A DNA stretch of 64,000 bases, taken from JBCBAP01 sp038532435 (GTDB lineage: Bacteria; Pseudomonadota; Alphaproteobacteria; Rhodobacterales; Rhodobacteraceae). Positions within the stretch are counted from its first letter, which is position 1, and every line of letters begins with the position of its first letter. Made by a program: the position numbers and the translations under genes. The notes beneath the pieces were generated by a model. It did not search any database, had not been told where the DNA came from, and saw only the letters and a list, made by a program, of their open reading frames with translations. Below, piece by piece: positions 25,087-33,580 of this stretch. The stretch is taken from NCBI GenBank assembly GCA_038532435.1, contig JBCBAP010000015.1:1-64000 (forward strand), read 5' to 3'.

Positions 25087-25940
25087 GCTGGGAGGTCTAT
25101 GACGATCGGCCTTGCACGCTCGGCGAGGGGCCGATCTGGCATCGGGCGCACGGTCAACTGCTCTGGTTTGACATCGTCGCCGGGCGATTGCTGTCCGGTG
25201 GTGACGGCGCTCGGGAATGGACCTTCGATGAGCCCGCATCGGCGGCGGCGGAGCTTGCGGACGGTCGGGTCCTGGTGGCGACCGCCACCGGCCTCACGAT
25301 CCTCGACCTTGCCTCGGATGCCTGCGAACCATTCGTGTCGCTGGAGGCGGACGACCCCGCGATCCGGTCAAACGACGGTCGGCCAGACCCTTGGGGCGGT
25401 CTCTGGATCGGGACGATGGGGTTTGATGCAGAGCCTGAGGCGGGTGCGATCTACCGCGTGACCGGGCGGGAGGTGCGGACACTCTTTCCCCGCATCTCCG
25501 TCCCGAACGGCATCTGCTTTGCCCCGGACCGGAGCGTCGCCTACCTCGCGGACAGCGCGATCGGGGTGATCTGGCGGCAGCCGCTCGACGAGGACGGCTG
25601 GCCGGATGGTGCGCGCGAGATCTTTGTCGACGATGGCCCTGCAGGTTTGCCGGACGGGGCGGTTTGTGACGCGGACGGGTATGTGTGGTCGGCCCGGTGG
25701 GGCGGATCGTGCGTTCTGCGGTTTGCCCCTGACGGCAGGCTCGACCACCGCGTGGATCTGCCGACCGCCCAGGTCACCTGCCCCGCCTTCGGAGGGGAGG
25801 GGTTCGATACGCTTTACGTTACGACCGCCCGACAGGGGCTGGACGCGGAATCGCTTGCAGAACAGCCGCACGCGGGGCAGACGTTTCGCGTCCTCGGCAC
25901 GGTGCCCGGACGACCCGAACCCCTGTTTATTCCGGACTGA
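25083..25940 (+). CDS. SMP-30/gluconolactonase-family sugar lactonase, probable galactonolactonase
   Basis: A 285-aa six-bladed beta-propeller hydrolase. Divalent-metal ligands are visible: Glu in LGEGPIWH, Asn in SVPNGICFAPD and Asp in GLPDGAVCDADG. SNDGRPDPWGGLWIGTMG (metal/substrate loop) is also typical. It opens the lactone made by the SDR dehydrogenase to the free aldonate. ATGA overlap with the aldolase gene. Substrate is assigned from context. Confidence 0.88.
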   Translation: MSWEVYDDRPCTLGEGPIWHRAHGQLLWFDIVAGRLLSGGDGAREWTFDEPASAAAELADGRVLVATATGLTILDLASDACEPFVSLEADDPAIRSNDGRPDPWGGLWIGTMGFDAEPEAGAIYRVTGREVRTLFPRISVPNGICFAPDRSVAYLADSAIGVIWRQPLDEDGWPDGAREIFVDDGPAGLPDGAVCDADGYVWSARWGGSCVLRFAPDGRLDHRVDLPTAQVTCPAFGGEGFDTLYVTTARQGLDAESLAEQPHAGQTFRVLGTVPGRPEPLFIPD

Positions 25941-25944
25941 CCAC

Positions 25945-27867
25945 ATGAAACGCACGCTTGGCGTCTGCTATTACCCCGAGCATTGGCCCGAGGATCGCTG
26001 GCCGCTGGACGCGGCGCAGATGGTCGCGGCGGGCCTTAGCTGGGTGCGCATCGGTGAATTCGCCTGGTCCCGGCTCGAGCCCGCGCCGGGCGACCTGCAG
26101 TTCGATTGGCTCGATCGGGCGATCGACGTTCTGGGCACCGCGGGGCTGAAGGTCATTCTCGGCACGCCAACGGCCACGCCGCCCCGCTGGATGCTGGAGC
26201 GTCACCCGGACATGCTCGCCTGGGATGGGGAGGGTCGCCCGCGGTACTTCGGCTCCCGCCGACACTATTGCTTCAGCCACTTGGGCTACCGCGCGGACGC
26301 GGTGCGCATCACCCGGATCCTTGCGGAGCGCTACGGGGCCAACCCTCATGTCGCTGCGTGGCAGACGGACAATGAATATGGCTGCCACGACACGAGCGTC
26401 AGCTACTCCCCGGCTGCCCGCTCGGGCTTTCAGATCTGGCTTGCGGTACGCTACGGCACAGTCGAGGCACTGAACGCCGCGTGGGGCAACATCTTCTGGT
26501 CGATGGAGTATGGCAGCTTCGACGAAGTCGATCTGCCCAACCTGACCGTGACCGAGCCCAACCCGGCCCATGTGCTCGATTTTCGCCGCTATACCTCCGA
26601 TCAGGTGGTTGCCTTCAACCGCGCACAGGTTGAGGAGATTCGGGCGCAGTCCGCAGCGCCGATCATTCACAACTACATGGGGCGGGAGACGGGCTTCGAC
26701 CATTTCGATGTAGGCGCCGACCTTGATGTGGCGAGCTGGGACAGCTATCCGCTCGGCTTCCTCGAGGATCGCTCCGACATGGACGATGAGTGGAAGCGAC
26801 GCTTCGCCCGGCAGGGCGATCCGGATTTTCAGGCGTTTCACCATGACCTCTACCGCGCTGTCGGGCGGGGGCGCTGGTGGGTGATGGAACAGCAGCCCGG
26901 TCCGGTCAACTGGGCCCCCTACAACCCCGCTCCGCTTCCCGGGATGATACGGCTCTGGAGCCACGAGGCTTTTGCACACGGGGCGGAGAGCGTGGTCTAC
27001 TTTCGCTGGCGGCAAGCACCGTTTGCGCAGGAACAGATGCATGCGGGCCTGCTTCGCCCGGATGCCGAGCCTGCCCCCGCGCTCGGCGAAGCGCGACAGG
27101 TCGCCGATGAGCTTTCGAAGCTCGACGGCGTGGAAACGGGCCCGTCGGCGGTGGGTCTCGTGTTCGACTACATCTCCGCCTGGGCCTGGCAGGCGCAACC
27201 GCAAGGCGCGGCGTTCGACTATTTCCGTCTGGTGTTCGAGACATATCGCGGGCTGCGGCGCCTTGGGTTGAGCGTGGACATCCTGCCACCGGACACAGAC
27301 GATCTGTCGGACCATAGGCTCGTGCTCATTCCCGGGCTCTTCGCATGGCCCGACGCCCTGCGCAGCGCTGTGGAACGGTTCGAGGGCGTGTGCCTCGCCG
27401 GTCCCCGCACGGGCAGCCGGACCGAGAATTTCCGGATCCCGGATCCGCTGCCGCCGCAGATGCCTGGCGTGCCTTGCATTGTGGAGCGGACCGAGACCCT
27501 GCGGCCGGACATGCCGGAGCCGCTGGTCGAGAGCGGACACCTGACCGTCTGGCGCGACTGCCTGAGCGGCGCTGCGCCTGTCATCGAACGCACGCGGGAC
27601 GGCCTGCCCGCACGCATGGGCACCGCCCGGCGTCAGTTCCTCGCGGGTTGGCCGGACGAGGAGGCTATGGGGCGCATCCTGCGGGACTGTGCGCAGGAGG
27701 CAGGGCTTGAGACGCTGGACCTGCAGGACGGTCTGCGAGTGCGGGACTGCGGCGCCATGCGGGTGGTTTTCAACTACAGCACCGACCCATGCGACATTTC
27801 TGACCTTTCGGGCACCTCCGGTGATATGCTGGATCCGGCGGACGTCCGGTGGCTTCACCGGGGGTGA
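25945..27867 (+). CDS. Beta-galactosidase, glycoside hydrolase family 42
   Basis: A 640-aa retaining beta-galactosidase. The start MKRTLGVCYYPEHWPEDRW is the classical GH42 N-terminus. Acid/base Glu144 lies in WQTDNEYGCH and nucleophile Glu315 in WWVMEQQPGPVNW. A trimerisation domain (GLVFDYISAWAWQ) and a short beta C-terminal domain follow. No signal peptide. It is the last gene of the galactoside operon, 4 bp after the lactonase, and supplies galactose from beta-linked galactosides. Confidence 0.94.
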   Translation: MKRTLGVCYYPEHWPEDRWPLDAAQMVAAGLSWVRIGEFAWSRLEPAPGDLQFDWLDRAIDVLGTAGLKVILGTPTATPPRWMLERHPDMLAWDGEGRPRYFGSRRHYCFSHLGYRADAVRITRILAERYGANPHVAAWQTDNEYGCHDTSVSYSPAARSGFQIWLAVRYGTVEALNAAWGNIFWSMEYGSFDEVDLPNLTVTEPNPAHVLDFRRYTSDQVVAFNRAQVEEIRAQSAAPIIHNYMGRETGFDHFDVGADLDVASWDSYPLGFLEDRSDMDDEWKRRFARQGDPDFQAFHHDLYRAVGRGRWWVMEQQPGPVNWAPYNPAPLPGMIRLWSHEAFAHGAESVVYFRWRQAPFAQEQMHAGLLRPDAEPAPALGEARQVADELSKLDGVETGPSAVGLVFDYISAWAWQAQPQGAAFDYFRLVFETYRGLRRLGLSVDILPPDTDDLSDHRLVLIPGLFAWPDALRSAVERFEGVCLAGPRTGSRTENFRIPDPLPPQMPGVPCIVERTETLRPDMPEPLVESGHLTVWRDCLSGAAPVIERTRDGLPARMGTARRQFLAGWPDEEAMGRILRDCAQEAGLETLDLQDGLRVRDCGAMRVVFNYSTDPCDISDLSGTSGDMLDPADVRWLHRG

Positions 27868-27973
27868 TCCCGTCAAGTGCGACATACGCACCCGGGGACA
27901 TCTCGTCCGATTGAGGCTCCGCGACGCCATCTTACCTTTGGGTCATCCAAAAACCCGAACGTGAAGGTATGTT

Positions 27974-29338
27974 ATGGACGCGCTGCTGCTGGCCCGCATC
28001 CAATTTGCGGCGAATATCTCGTTTCACATCCTGTTCCCGACGATCACGATCGCTCTGGGCTGGTTTCTGCTGTACCTGAAGCTGCGCTTCAATCGCTCCG
28101 GCGATGTGGCGTGGATGGATGCGTACCGCTTCTGGGTGAAGGTGTTCGCCCTTTCGTTCGGGCTGGGCGTCGTCTCGGGCATCACCATGTCGTTCCAGTT
28201 CGGCACGAACTGGCCCGGCTTCATGGAAACCGTGGGCAACATCGCAGGGCCGCTGCTCGCCTACGAGGTGATGACCGCCTTTTTCCTGGAGGCCGCGTTC
28301 CTCGGCATCATGCTCTTCGGTGCCGACCGTGTGTCGAACCGTGTGCACACGCTGGCCACGTTCCTTGTTGCGTTCGGCACGACAATGTCTGCCTTCTGGA
28401 TCCTTGTCCTGAACTCCTGGATGCACACGCCGCAGGGGTTCGAGATGATCGACGGGGTTGCCCACGCGACGGACTGGTGGGCGATCATCTTCAACCCGTC
28501 GATGCCCTACCGTCTGGTTCACATGCTGCTCGCCTCCGGCCTCACGGTGTGTTTCCTCGTCGCTGGCCTCAGCGCGCTGCGCTGGTGGTGGGGGGACCGG
28601 GGGCCAGCGGTGATGAAAGCGATGAAATCCGCCGTCTATATGGGGGCAGCGCTCATCCCGCTGCAGATCCTCGCGGGTGATCTGCATGGCCTCAACACGC
28701 TGGAGCACCAACCCGCCAAGGTCGCGGCCATGGAGGGCAACTGGGAAACCCGCGGCAACGTGCCCGTGGTCGTCTTCGGCCTGCCCAGCGAGGAGAGCCG
28801 GGACAACGGCGCCTTCACCATCGAGATCCCGAACGCGGCGAGCCTCATCCTGACAAAGAAAACGGACGGTGTCGTTCCTGGCCTGAACAATTTCGTGGCT
28901 GAAGACGGCACCGTGGAGCATCCGCCGGTCGCGCCGGTTTTCTGGGGCTTCCGGGTGATGGTCGGCACGGGGATGGCGATGCTGTTCGTCTCTTGGTTCG
29001 TGAGCTACCGCCTGATCCGCACGGGTCAGCCCGGCACGATCGGGGCAGGGATGCTGGTGGTCATGACCCTTTCCGGGTGGGTGGCGACGCTTGCGGGCTG
29101 GTACGTGACCGAGATCGGGCGCCAGCCCTGGCTGGTGACGGGCGTGCTGCCAACGGGTGCGGCAGCGGCGGAACATCCGGTTCCGATCCTGGGCCTCTCG
29201 CTTGCGATGTATCTCACGATTTACGCGGTGCTGCTGATGGCCTATCTGGGCGCTCTCTTGCACCTGACGCGGAAGGCGGCGGCGGGCAAATCGCCCTCGT
29301 CACCCATCGACGGCGCGATCGCCGTTCCGGCGGAGTAA
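27974..29338 (+). CDS. cydA: Cytochrome bd-type ubiquinol oxidase subunit I (CIO-like)
   Basis: A 454-aa membrane haem subunit, shorter than E. coli CydA (about 520 aa) and nearer the cyanide-insensitive CioA group with a short Q-loop. His18 in FAANISFHILFP matches the haem b595-side ligand; RLVHMLLASG carries the b558 His. GDLHGLNTLEHQPAKVAAME is the conserved quinol-side segment near residue 235. It reduces oxygen with quinol electrons at the inner membrane. No cydDC or cydX is seen nearby. No FNR/Anr box was found in the 106-bp upstream gap. Confidence 0.93.
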   Translation: MDALLLARIQFAANISFHILFPTITIALGWFLLYLKLRFNRSGDVAWMDAYRFWVKVFALSFGLGVVSGITMSFQFGTNWPGFMETVGNIAGPLLAYEVMTAFFLEAAFLGIMLFGADRVSNRVHTLATFLVAFGTTMSAFWILVLNSWMHTPQGFEMIDGVAHATDWWAIIFNPSMPYRLVHMLLASGLTVCFLVAGLSALRWWWGDRGPAVMKAMKSAVYMGAALIPLQILAGDLHGLNTLEHQPAKVAAMEGNWETRGNVPVVVFGLPSEESRDNGAFTIEIPNAASLILTKKTDGVVPGLNNFVAEDGTVEHPPVAPVFWGFRVMVGTGMAMLFVSWFVSYRLIRTGQPGTIGAGMLVVMTLSGWVATLAGWYVTEIGRQPWLVTGVLPTGAAAAEHPVPILGLSLAMYLTIYAVLLMAYLGALLHLTRKAAAGKSPSSPIDGAIAVPAE

Positions 29339-29342
29339 AGCC

Positions 29343-30350
29343 ATGGCTGACTTTCCGTATCACGACTGGCTGCCGGTCGTTTTCGTGGCCCTCATGGGCA
29401 TCTCGATCCTCGTCTACGTGGTCCTCGATGGCTTCGACCTCGGTGTCGGCATCCTGACGGTGGCAGCACCGGAGGCGGACCGGGACGTGATGGTCGGCTC
29501 CATCGGTCCCTTCTGGGACGCCAACGAAACCTGGCTGGTGATGGCGGTGGGCCTGCTGCTGGTTGCATTTCCCGAGGCCCACGGGCGGATCCTGACGGCC
29601 CTCTACCTGCCTGCGACGCTGATGCTGATCGGGCTGATTCTGCGGGGCGTGGCGTTCGAATTCCGGGCGAAGGCGCCCGTGTCGCGGAAGGCGATCTGGG
29701 ATCGGGCCTTCTTCGCCGGGTCGCTGATCGCGGCGCTGACCCAGGGATACATGCTCGGGATCTATGTGCTCGGCCTCGACCAGTCCTTCGGCAGCGTGCT
29801 GTTCGGCCTGCTGACCGGGGTGTGCCTCGCCGCGGGGTACGCCTTCATCGGAGCGGTCTGGCTCCTGGCGAAGACCGAGGGCTCCCTGCAGTGGGACGCA
29901 GCGAGCTGGGCGCGCAAACTGATCTGGTTTGCCGCGATCGGCATGGTCGCGATCTCCATCGCATCTCCTCTCGCAAGTCCCGAGGTCTTCGCCCGCTGGT
30001 TCAGTTTCCCGGAGATCATCCTGCTCGCTCCCATCCCGCTGGTGACCCTGGCCGTGTTCGTCGGACTGCTGCTCGCATTGCGCGAGGCACCTGCGGCCGG
30101 GGAGCGCTGGATCTGGCTCCCCTTCACGCTGACGTCCGCGATTTTCGTGCTTGGGTTCGTGGGGCTCGCCTACAGTTTCTTCCCCTACGTGGTTCCCGGT
30201 GAGCTCACGATCTGGGACGCTGCGGCAAGCCGGTCATCGCTCATGATCATCCTTGTGGGTGCTGGCATCACGCTGCCGATGATCGCGGCCTATTCGATCT
30301 ACGCTTACGTGGTCTTCCGTGGAAAGGCGACGGCGCTGAGCTATGAATAG
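29343..30350 (+). CDS. cydB: Cytochrome bd-type ubiquinol oxidase subunit II
   Basis: A 335-aa membrane partner of the preceding subunit. CydB hallmarks are WLPVVFVALMGISILVYVVL, DGFDLGVGIL, IGPFWDANETWLV and the RGVAFEFR loop. About eight hydrophobic helices. It begins 4 bp after cydA, in the usual cydAB order. Confidence 0.94.
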   Translation: MADFPYHDWLPVVFVALMGISILVYVVLDGFDLGVGILTVAAPEADRDVMVGSIGPFWDANETWLVMAVGLLLVAFPEAHGRILTALYLPATLMLIGLILRGVAFEFRAKAPVSRKAIWDRAFFAGSLIAALTQGYMLGIYVLGLDQSFGSVLFGLLTGVCLAAGYAFIGAVWLLAKTEGSLQWDAASWARKLIWFAAIGMVAISIASPLASPEVFARWFSFPEIILLAPIPLVTLAVFVGLLLALREAPAAGERWIWLPFTLTSAIFVLGFVGLAYSFFPYVVPGELTIWDAAASRSSLMIILVGAGITLPMIAAYSIYAYVVFRGKATALSYE

Positions 30351-30446
30351 GGTCGAATCCGCGACCCATGGAGCATCGATTCACCTGTCGAAATAGGGCG
30401 AAAGCCAAACCGCTTTGAACTATTCGACCGAGGGCAAGCGTGACGC

Positions 30447-30481
30447 CACGGAAAATACCGGGTTTTGCCCGCGTTTCCGTG
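30447..30481 (+). terminator. Two-tier hairpin after cydAB
   Basis: The outer stem CACGGAAA (30447-30454) / TTTCCGTG (30474-30481) encloses an inner stem CGGG (30459-30462) / CCCG (30468-30471) with a T-rich loop. There is no classic T-run, so it is a possible terminator or mRNA end. Confidence 0.5.
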
Positions 30482-30590
30482 AACTTTCGTTGATTATGAC
30501 AAAACTATGTACTATCTCCTGCTCATCAGCAGCGGCGACGGGTGATCGCACTGCGTCAACAACAAAACCGACAAACCAAGGGGCGACGTG

Positions 30591-30902
30591 ATGTTCGATT
30601 ACGTTGACGGGCAGGCTTGGTCAAACGACCAGGGCTCCCGCGCACAGAGGCTTTTTGCCGCCGTGGTGCTTGCCGCACTCGACGATGCAATTGCCGATGA
30701 CAAGAAATACGGGAACGGACCTGACGTGATCGCACGCTGGGCACGCTCCCGGGATGGACGCGAGGTCCTGTCCTGCGCCGGGATCGATCCCAACGAACGG
30801 ACCGTGAAGGGTCTGATGGAATTCGTGGGTCGCGGCGTGCGGACGTCCGTGGCGCTGAGCCGCGAAGAGAGCGAGCGCCGGGCGCAGGCGGAAGCCGCCT
30901 AA
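30591..30902 (+). CDS. Small conserved soluble protein, unknown function
   Basis: A 103-aa protein (104 if the GTG at 30588 is used). AGGGG lies 8 bases before the ATG. The sequence is rich in conserved-looking charged segments such as AALDDAIADDKKYGNG, VIARWARSRDGREVL and GIDPNERTVKGLMEFV. No membrane segment or signal. It resembles a small Rhodobacterales-restricted family that I believe is catalogued as DUF6280; this is from memory and unverified. It is monocistronic with its own terminator. Confidence 0.7.
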   Translation: MFDYVDGQAWSNDQGSRAQRLFAAVVLAALDDAIADDKKYGNGPDVIARWARSRDGREVLSCAGIDPNERTVKGLMEFVGRGVRTSVALSREESERRAQAEAA

Positions 30903-30928
30903 ACCGCGCATAAGTCCGGAAAAAAAGG

Positions 30929-30959
30929 GCCCCGTCGGACCTCAATGGTGCGGCGGGGC
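30929..30959 (+). terminator. Intrinsic terminator of the small conserved gene
   Basis: GCCCCGTCG (30929-30937) pairs with CGGCGGGGC (30951-30959) with one G-U pair, an inner extension and a following TATTATTTT tract. Confidence 0.85.
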
Positions 30960-31023
30960 TATTATTTTCACGTTTCCGTGTGTACGCTCGGCTAAAAACC
31001 GCGCAACCCATGGAGAAAAGCTT

Positions 31024-31356
31024 ATGCGTGCAATCCTTATGTCGCTGGTCATGACCATCCTGGTCGCCTGTGCCCAGACGTCCCCACAAGAGTTTGCGAC
31101 CGTCGATGGAGAGCGCATTGCCCTCACGGCAAGCATCACGCCGGGTGTCCTCGGCACGTTCCGCCTCAATATGAACGGCGACGAAGTGATCGAAGAGAGC
31201 TTCGAGATCTTTGGCGGCTCGTCTCAGACGTTCGAAGGCCGCTATCGCGGGGACCCGGTTTCCGCCCGCGTGACCCAGGTTCAAAAGTGGTTCACGAACT
31301 ACCACCTCGTCGATGTGTTCTACAAAGGACAGCTCATCGACACGCTGCAGATCTAG
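31024..31356 (+). CDS. Small lipoprotein, unknown function
   Basis: A 110-aa protein with a type II signal: basic start, hydrophobic core and lipobox LVAC with Cys16. The mature part looks like a small beta-rich domain (ERIALTASITPGVLGTFRLN, FEGRYRGDPVSARVTQV, YHLVDVFYKGQLIDTLQI). No family recognised. Terminators lie on both sides, so it is a single-gene unit, probably anchored in an envelope membrane. Confidence 0.75.
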   Translation: MRAILMSLVMTILVACAQTSPQEFATVDGERIALTASITPGVLGTFRLNMNGDEVIEESFEIFGGSSQTFEGRYRGDPVSARVTQVQKWFTNYHLVDVFYKGQLIDTLQI

Positions 31357-31382
31357 GATCGTCGGACAGCGATCTGATGATG

Positions 31383-31406
31383 CGGGCTCCTTCGGGGGCC
31401 CGTTTT
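31383..31406 (+). terminator. Intrinsic terminator with UUCG tetraloop
   Basis: CGGGCTCC (31383-31390), TTCG loop and GGGGCCCG (31395-31402) form an 8-bp stem with one G-U pair, followed by TTTT. It ends the lipoprotein transcript. Confidence 0.9.
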
Positions 31407-31468
31407 CGTTTGGAGAACGGGAAGGGGCGGATCAGTCTGGCCGGATCAGCAATGCAAGGAGCCGTCCC

Positions 31469-31891
31469 ATGTCCTGGTCCATCCACCACGTCAATCTGCA
31501 GGCCCACGACGTCCAGAAAACCGCACGCTTTTACCGCACCGTTCTGGGCATGGAGAGTTCGGACTGGGTGTTTCCCGCGCAGAAAGGCTACATCTCCGCT
31601 GATCCGGACAAGCTCGCGCTCTTCGCCGACCCGTCCAAGGGGGATGGCCACCGGGGAGTGCACCTGATCGCGCCAGACCCGGAGTTCGCGGCGAAGAACG
31701 GATTGATGCACAACCCGTCCATCGGCGGGCACGTGGCCATCGAGGTCTCGGATCTGCAGGCGGTCATGGGGCGGCTGCGCGCCGCTGGCATTCCCTATTC
31801 GGACGCGGGTGTCTTCGCGATCCCGGGGCTTCACAACATCTATGTCTATGATCCGTCGATGAACCTGATCGAGATCAATCAGGCCGTCTGA
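31469..31891 (+). CDS. VOC-superfamily (glyoxalase/dioxygenase-like) protein
   Basis: A 140-aa single-module VOC protein: IHHVNLQAHDVQKTARFYRT opens the fold, with candidate metal ligands in HHVNL, HRGVHLIAPD and MNLIEINQ. Reaction unknown; lyases, isomerases, dioxygenases and resistance proteins share this fold. The ATG at 31469 follows AAGGAG and gives the canonical length. Its 3' end overlaps the convergent rlmJ gene by 17 bp. Confidence 0.85.
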   Translation: MSWSIHHVNLQAHDVQKTARFYRTVLGMESSDWVFPAQKGYISADPDKLALFADPSKGDGHRGVHLIAPDPEFAAKNGLMHNPSIGGHVAIEVSDLQAVMGRLRAAGIPYSDAGVFAIPGLHNIYVYDPSMNLIEINQAV

Positions 31892-32648
31892 AGCATCCTT
31901 CGGTGGCTGCAATCGCCTCCGTGATCCGGGCGGGCGCCCCGAACGGAGCGTTCAGGAGGGCAAGGCCGCTTCCTTCCATGCCGCCGGCCCGGGTGGCCGG
32001 AAAGTCGACCTCGTGCACGAACGGGGAGAGGGGTCTGAGCGGGTCAAGCAGATCCCGGTGCCGTGGGGTGGCGAGGATCGGATACCAGATCAGGATGACC
32101 GCCTCCGCCCAACGACCAAGCAGTCCCTTGGCGAACCGGGCCGCATCCGCGTAGTCCGACTTGATCTCGTAGGAGGGATCGACAAGCACCAGTCCCTTGC
32201 GGGGTTTGGGCGGCGAGAGGGCACGCACCCCCTCGAACCCGTCGCGCCGGTGCACTTCGGCCCCTGTGCCGCGCATGGTGGTCCTGAGCTGGCCGTGCTC
32301 ACCGGGATGCAGTTCCATCAGCGCGATGCGGTCCCCGTCGCGCAGCAACTCCGCGGCGATGAGGGGCGATCCGGGATAGGTGGTTTCACCGTCCCGCGCC
32401 CGGCACGCCGAAACCGCGCGCGCATAGGGACCGTCGGGCAGTGTCGCCCGGGCGATACCGGTGGCGGCCTCTCCGGTCTTGGCCGCCTCCGCCCCCGAAA
32501 GGTCATAGAGCCCCCGCCCCGCATGGGTTTCCATGTAGGTGACCCGACGGGCCTTGCGCGTCAGCATCTCAAGCAACACGGACAGCACCGTATGCTTGTG
32601 CACATCCGCCGCGTTGCCCGCGTGATAGGCGTGTTGGTAGCTCAGCAT
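31875..32648 (-). CDS. rlmJ: 23S rRNA (adenine(2030)-N6)-methyltransferase RlmJ
   Basis: A 257-aa protein that N6-methylates A2030 of 23S rRNA. The start MLSYQHAYHAGNAADVHKH is the RlmJ N-terminus. METHAGRGLYDL is the SAM-binding motif I region, and LVLVDPSYE is the DPPY-type catalytic motif. The ATG at 32648 is fixed by the conserved N-terminus; upstream reading is non-conserved. Divergent from rpsD. Confidence 0.92.
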   Translation of the reverse strand: MLSYQHAYHAGNAADVHKHTVLSVLLEMLTRKARRVTYMETHAGRGLYDLSGAEAAKTGEAATGIARATLPDGPYARAVSACRARDGETTYPGSPLIAAELLRDGDRIALMELHPGEHGQLRTTMRGTGAEVHRRDGFEGVRALSPPKPRKGLVLVDPSYEIKSDYADAARFAKGLLGRWAEAVILIWYPILATPRHRDLLDPLRPLSPFVHEVDFPATRAGGMEGSGLALLNAPFGAPARITEAIAATEGCFRRPD

Positions 32649-32747
32649 GCGCCCCTGATACGCCCCCCGCGGCACGGCGCAACCCCACCTGTCCCAAATC
32701 CGAGGATATCCGCCGGGCAGACTGGCCATCTGCCCTGGCCCGGCCGC

Positions 32748-32775
32748 TTGACACCGCCCCGGACGCTGGTAAAAG
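32748..32775 (+). promoter_or_regulatory. Candidate rpsD promoter
   Basis: TTGACA (32748-32753), a 16-bp spacer and TAAAAG (32770-32775) lie about 130 bp before rpsD. The -35 is perfect; the -10 matches 4/6. The remaining leader could hold an S4 autoregulatory structure, but I see no specific one. Confidence 0.45.
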
Positions 32776-32905
32776 CGCGGCTTCCGCTGGCATATCGCCT
32801 TCGGAGCATTTGGTGTTGGTGGCCCCCGCAAGGGATCGCCTGTCGGCCGAGCCTCTGGGCAAGGCAAAGGACAGCACCTTTCATAACCGATGAAAGGATC
32901 CAGCC

Positions 32906-33526
32906 GTGAGCAAGCGCACGTCTGCCAAGTACAAGATCGACCGCCGCATGGGCGAAAACATCTGGGGCCGTCCGAAGTCCCCGGTCAACCGCCGTGAATA
33001 CGGCCCGGGCCAGCACGGCCAGCGCCGGAAGCAGAAGCTCTCCGATTTCGGCATCCAGCTCCGTGCGAAGCAGAAGCTGAAGGGCTACTACGGCGATCTC
33101 ACCGAAAAGCAGTTCCGCCGCATCTTTGCCGAGGCCGAGCGTGTGCGCGGCGATACCGGTGAAAACCTGATCGGCCTGCTCGAGCGACGTCTCGACGCGG
33201 TGGTCTACCGTGCAAAGTTCGTCCCGACGATCTTTGCCGCACGACAGTTCGTCAACCACGGCCATGTGCTGGTGAACGGCAAGAAGGTGAACATCCCCTC
33301 CTATCGCGTCAACGAAGGCGACGTGGTCGAGGTTCGCTCCGCATCCAAGCAGCTCGCCATTGTGCTCGAGGCTGCTGGGCTGCCGGAGCGTGATGTGCCC
33401 GAGTATCTCGAGGTCGATCACTCCAAGATGACCGCGACCTTCTCGCGCACGCCGTCCTTGGGCGACGTTCCGTTCCCGGTAATGATGGAACCGAACCTCG
33501 TCGTCGAATTCTACGCGAAGAACTAA
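32906..33526 (+). CDS. rpsD: 30S ribosomal protein S4
   Basis: A 206-aa primary-assembly protein of the small subunit. Typical alphaproteobacterial S4: KYKIDRRMGENIWGRPKSP at the start and YGPGQHGQRRKQKLSDFG. An S4 RNA-binding domain begins near RLDAVVYRAKF and contains ARQFVNHGHVLVNGKKVNIPS. It is a stand-alone gene here with its own promoter candidate and a strong terminator. Confidence 0.97.
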   Translation: MSKRTSAKYKIDRRMGENIWGRPKSPVNRREYGPGQHGQRRKQKLSDFGIQLRAKQKLKGYYGDLTEKQFRRIFAEAERVRGDTGENLIGLLERRLDAVVYRAKFVPTIFAARQFVNHGHVLVNGKKVNIPSYRVNEGDVVEVRSASKQLAIVLEAAGLPERDVPEYLEVDHSKMTATFSRTPSLGDVPFPVMMEPNLVVEFYAKN

Positions 33527-33553
33527 GCGTCTTCGCATCCGAGGTGACAGGGG

Positions 33554-33579
33554 GGGTCGTCCTGCGGGGCGGCCCTTTT
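33554..33579 (+). terminator. rpsD intrinsic terminator
   Basis: GGGTCGTCC (33554-33562), TGCG loop and GGGCGGCCC (33567-33575) form a 9-bp stem with G-U pairs, then TTTT. The convergent AraC gene ends just beyond it. Confidence 0.9.
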
Positions 33580-33580
33580 G

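Noticed and set aside
25927..27930. 667-codon minus-strand frame over the beta-galactosidase gene
   Set aside because: Shadow frame opposite a GH42 gene with intact catalytic residues.
27868..27973. FNR/Anr box search upstream of cydAB
   Set aside because: TTGAGG near 27912 lacks the second ATCAA half-site at correct spacing; no box claimed.
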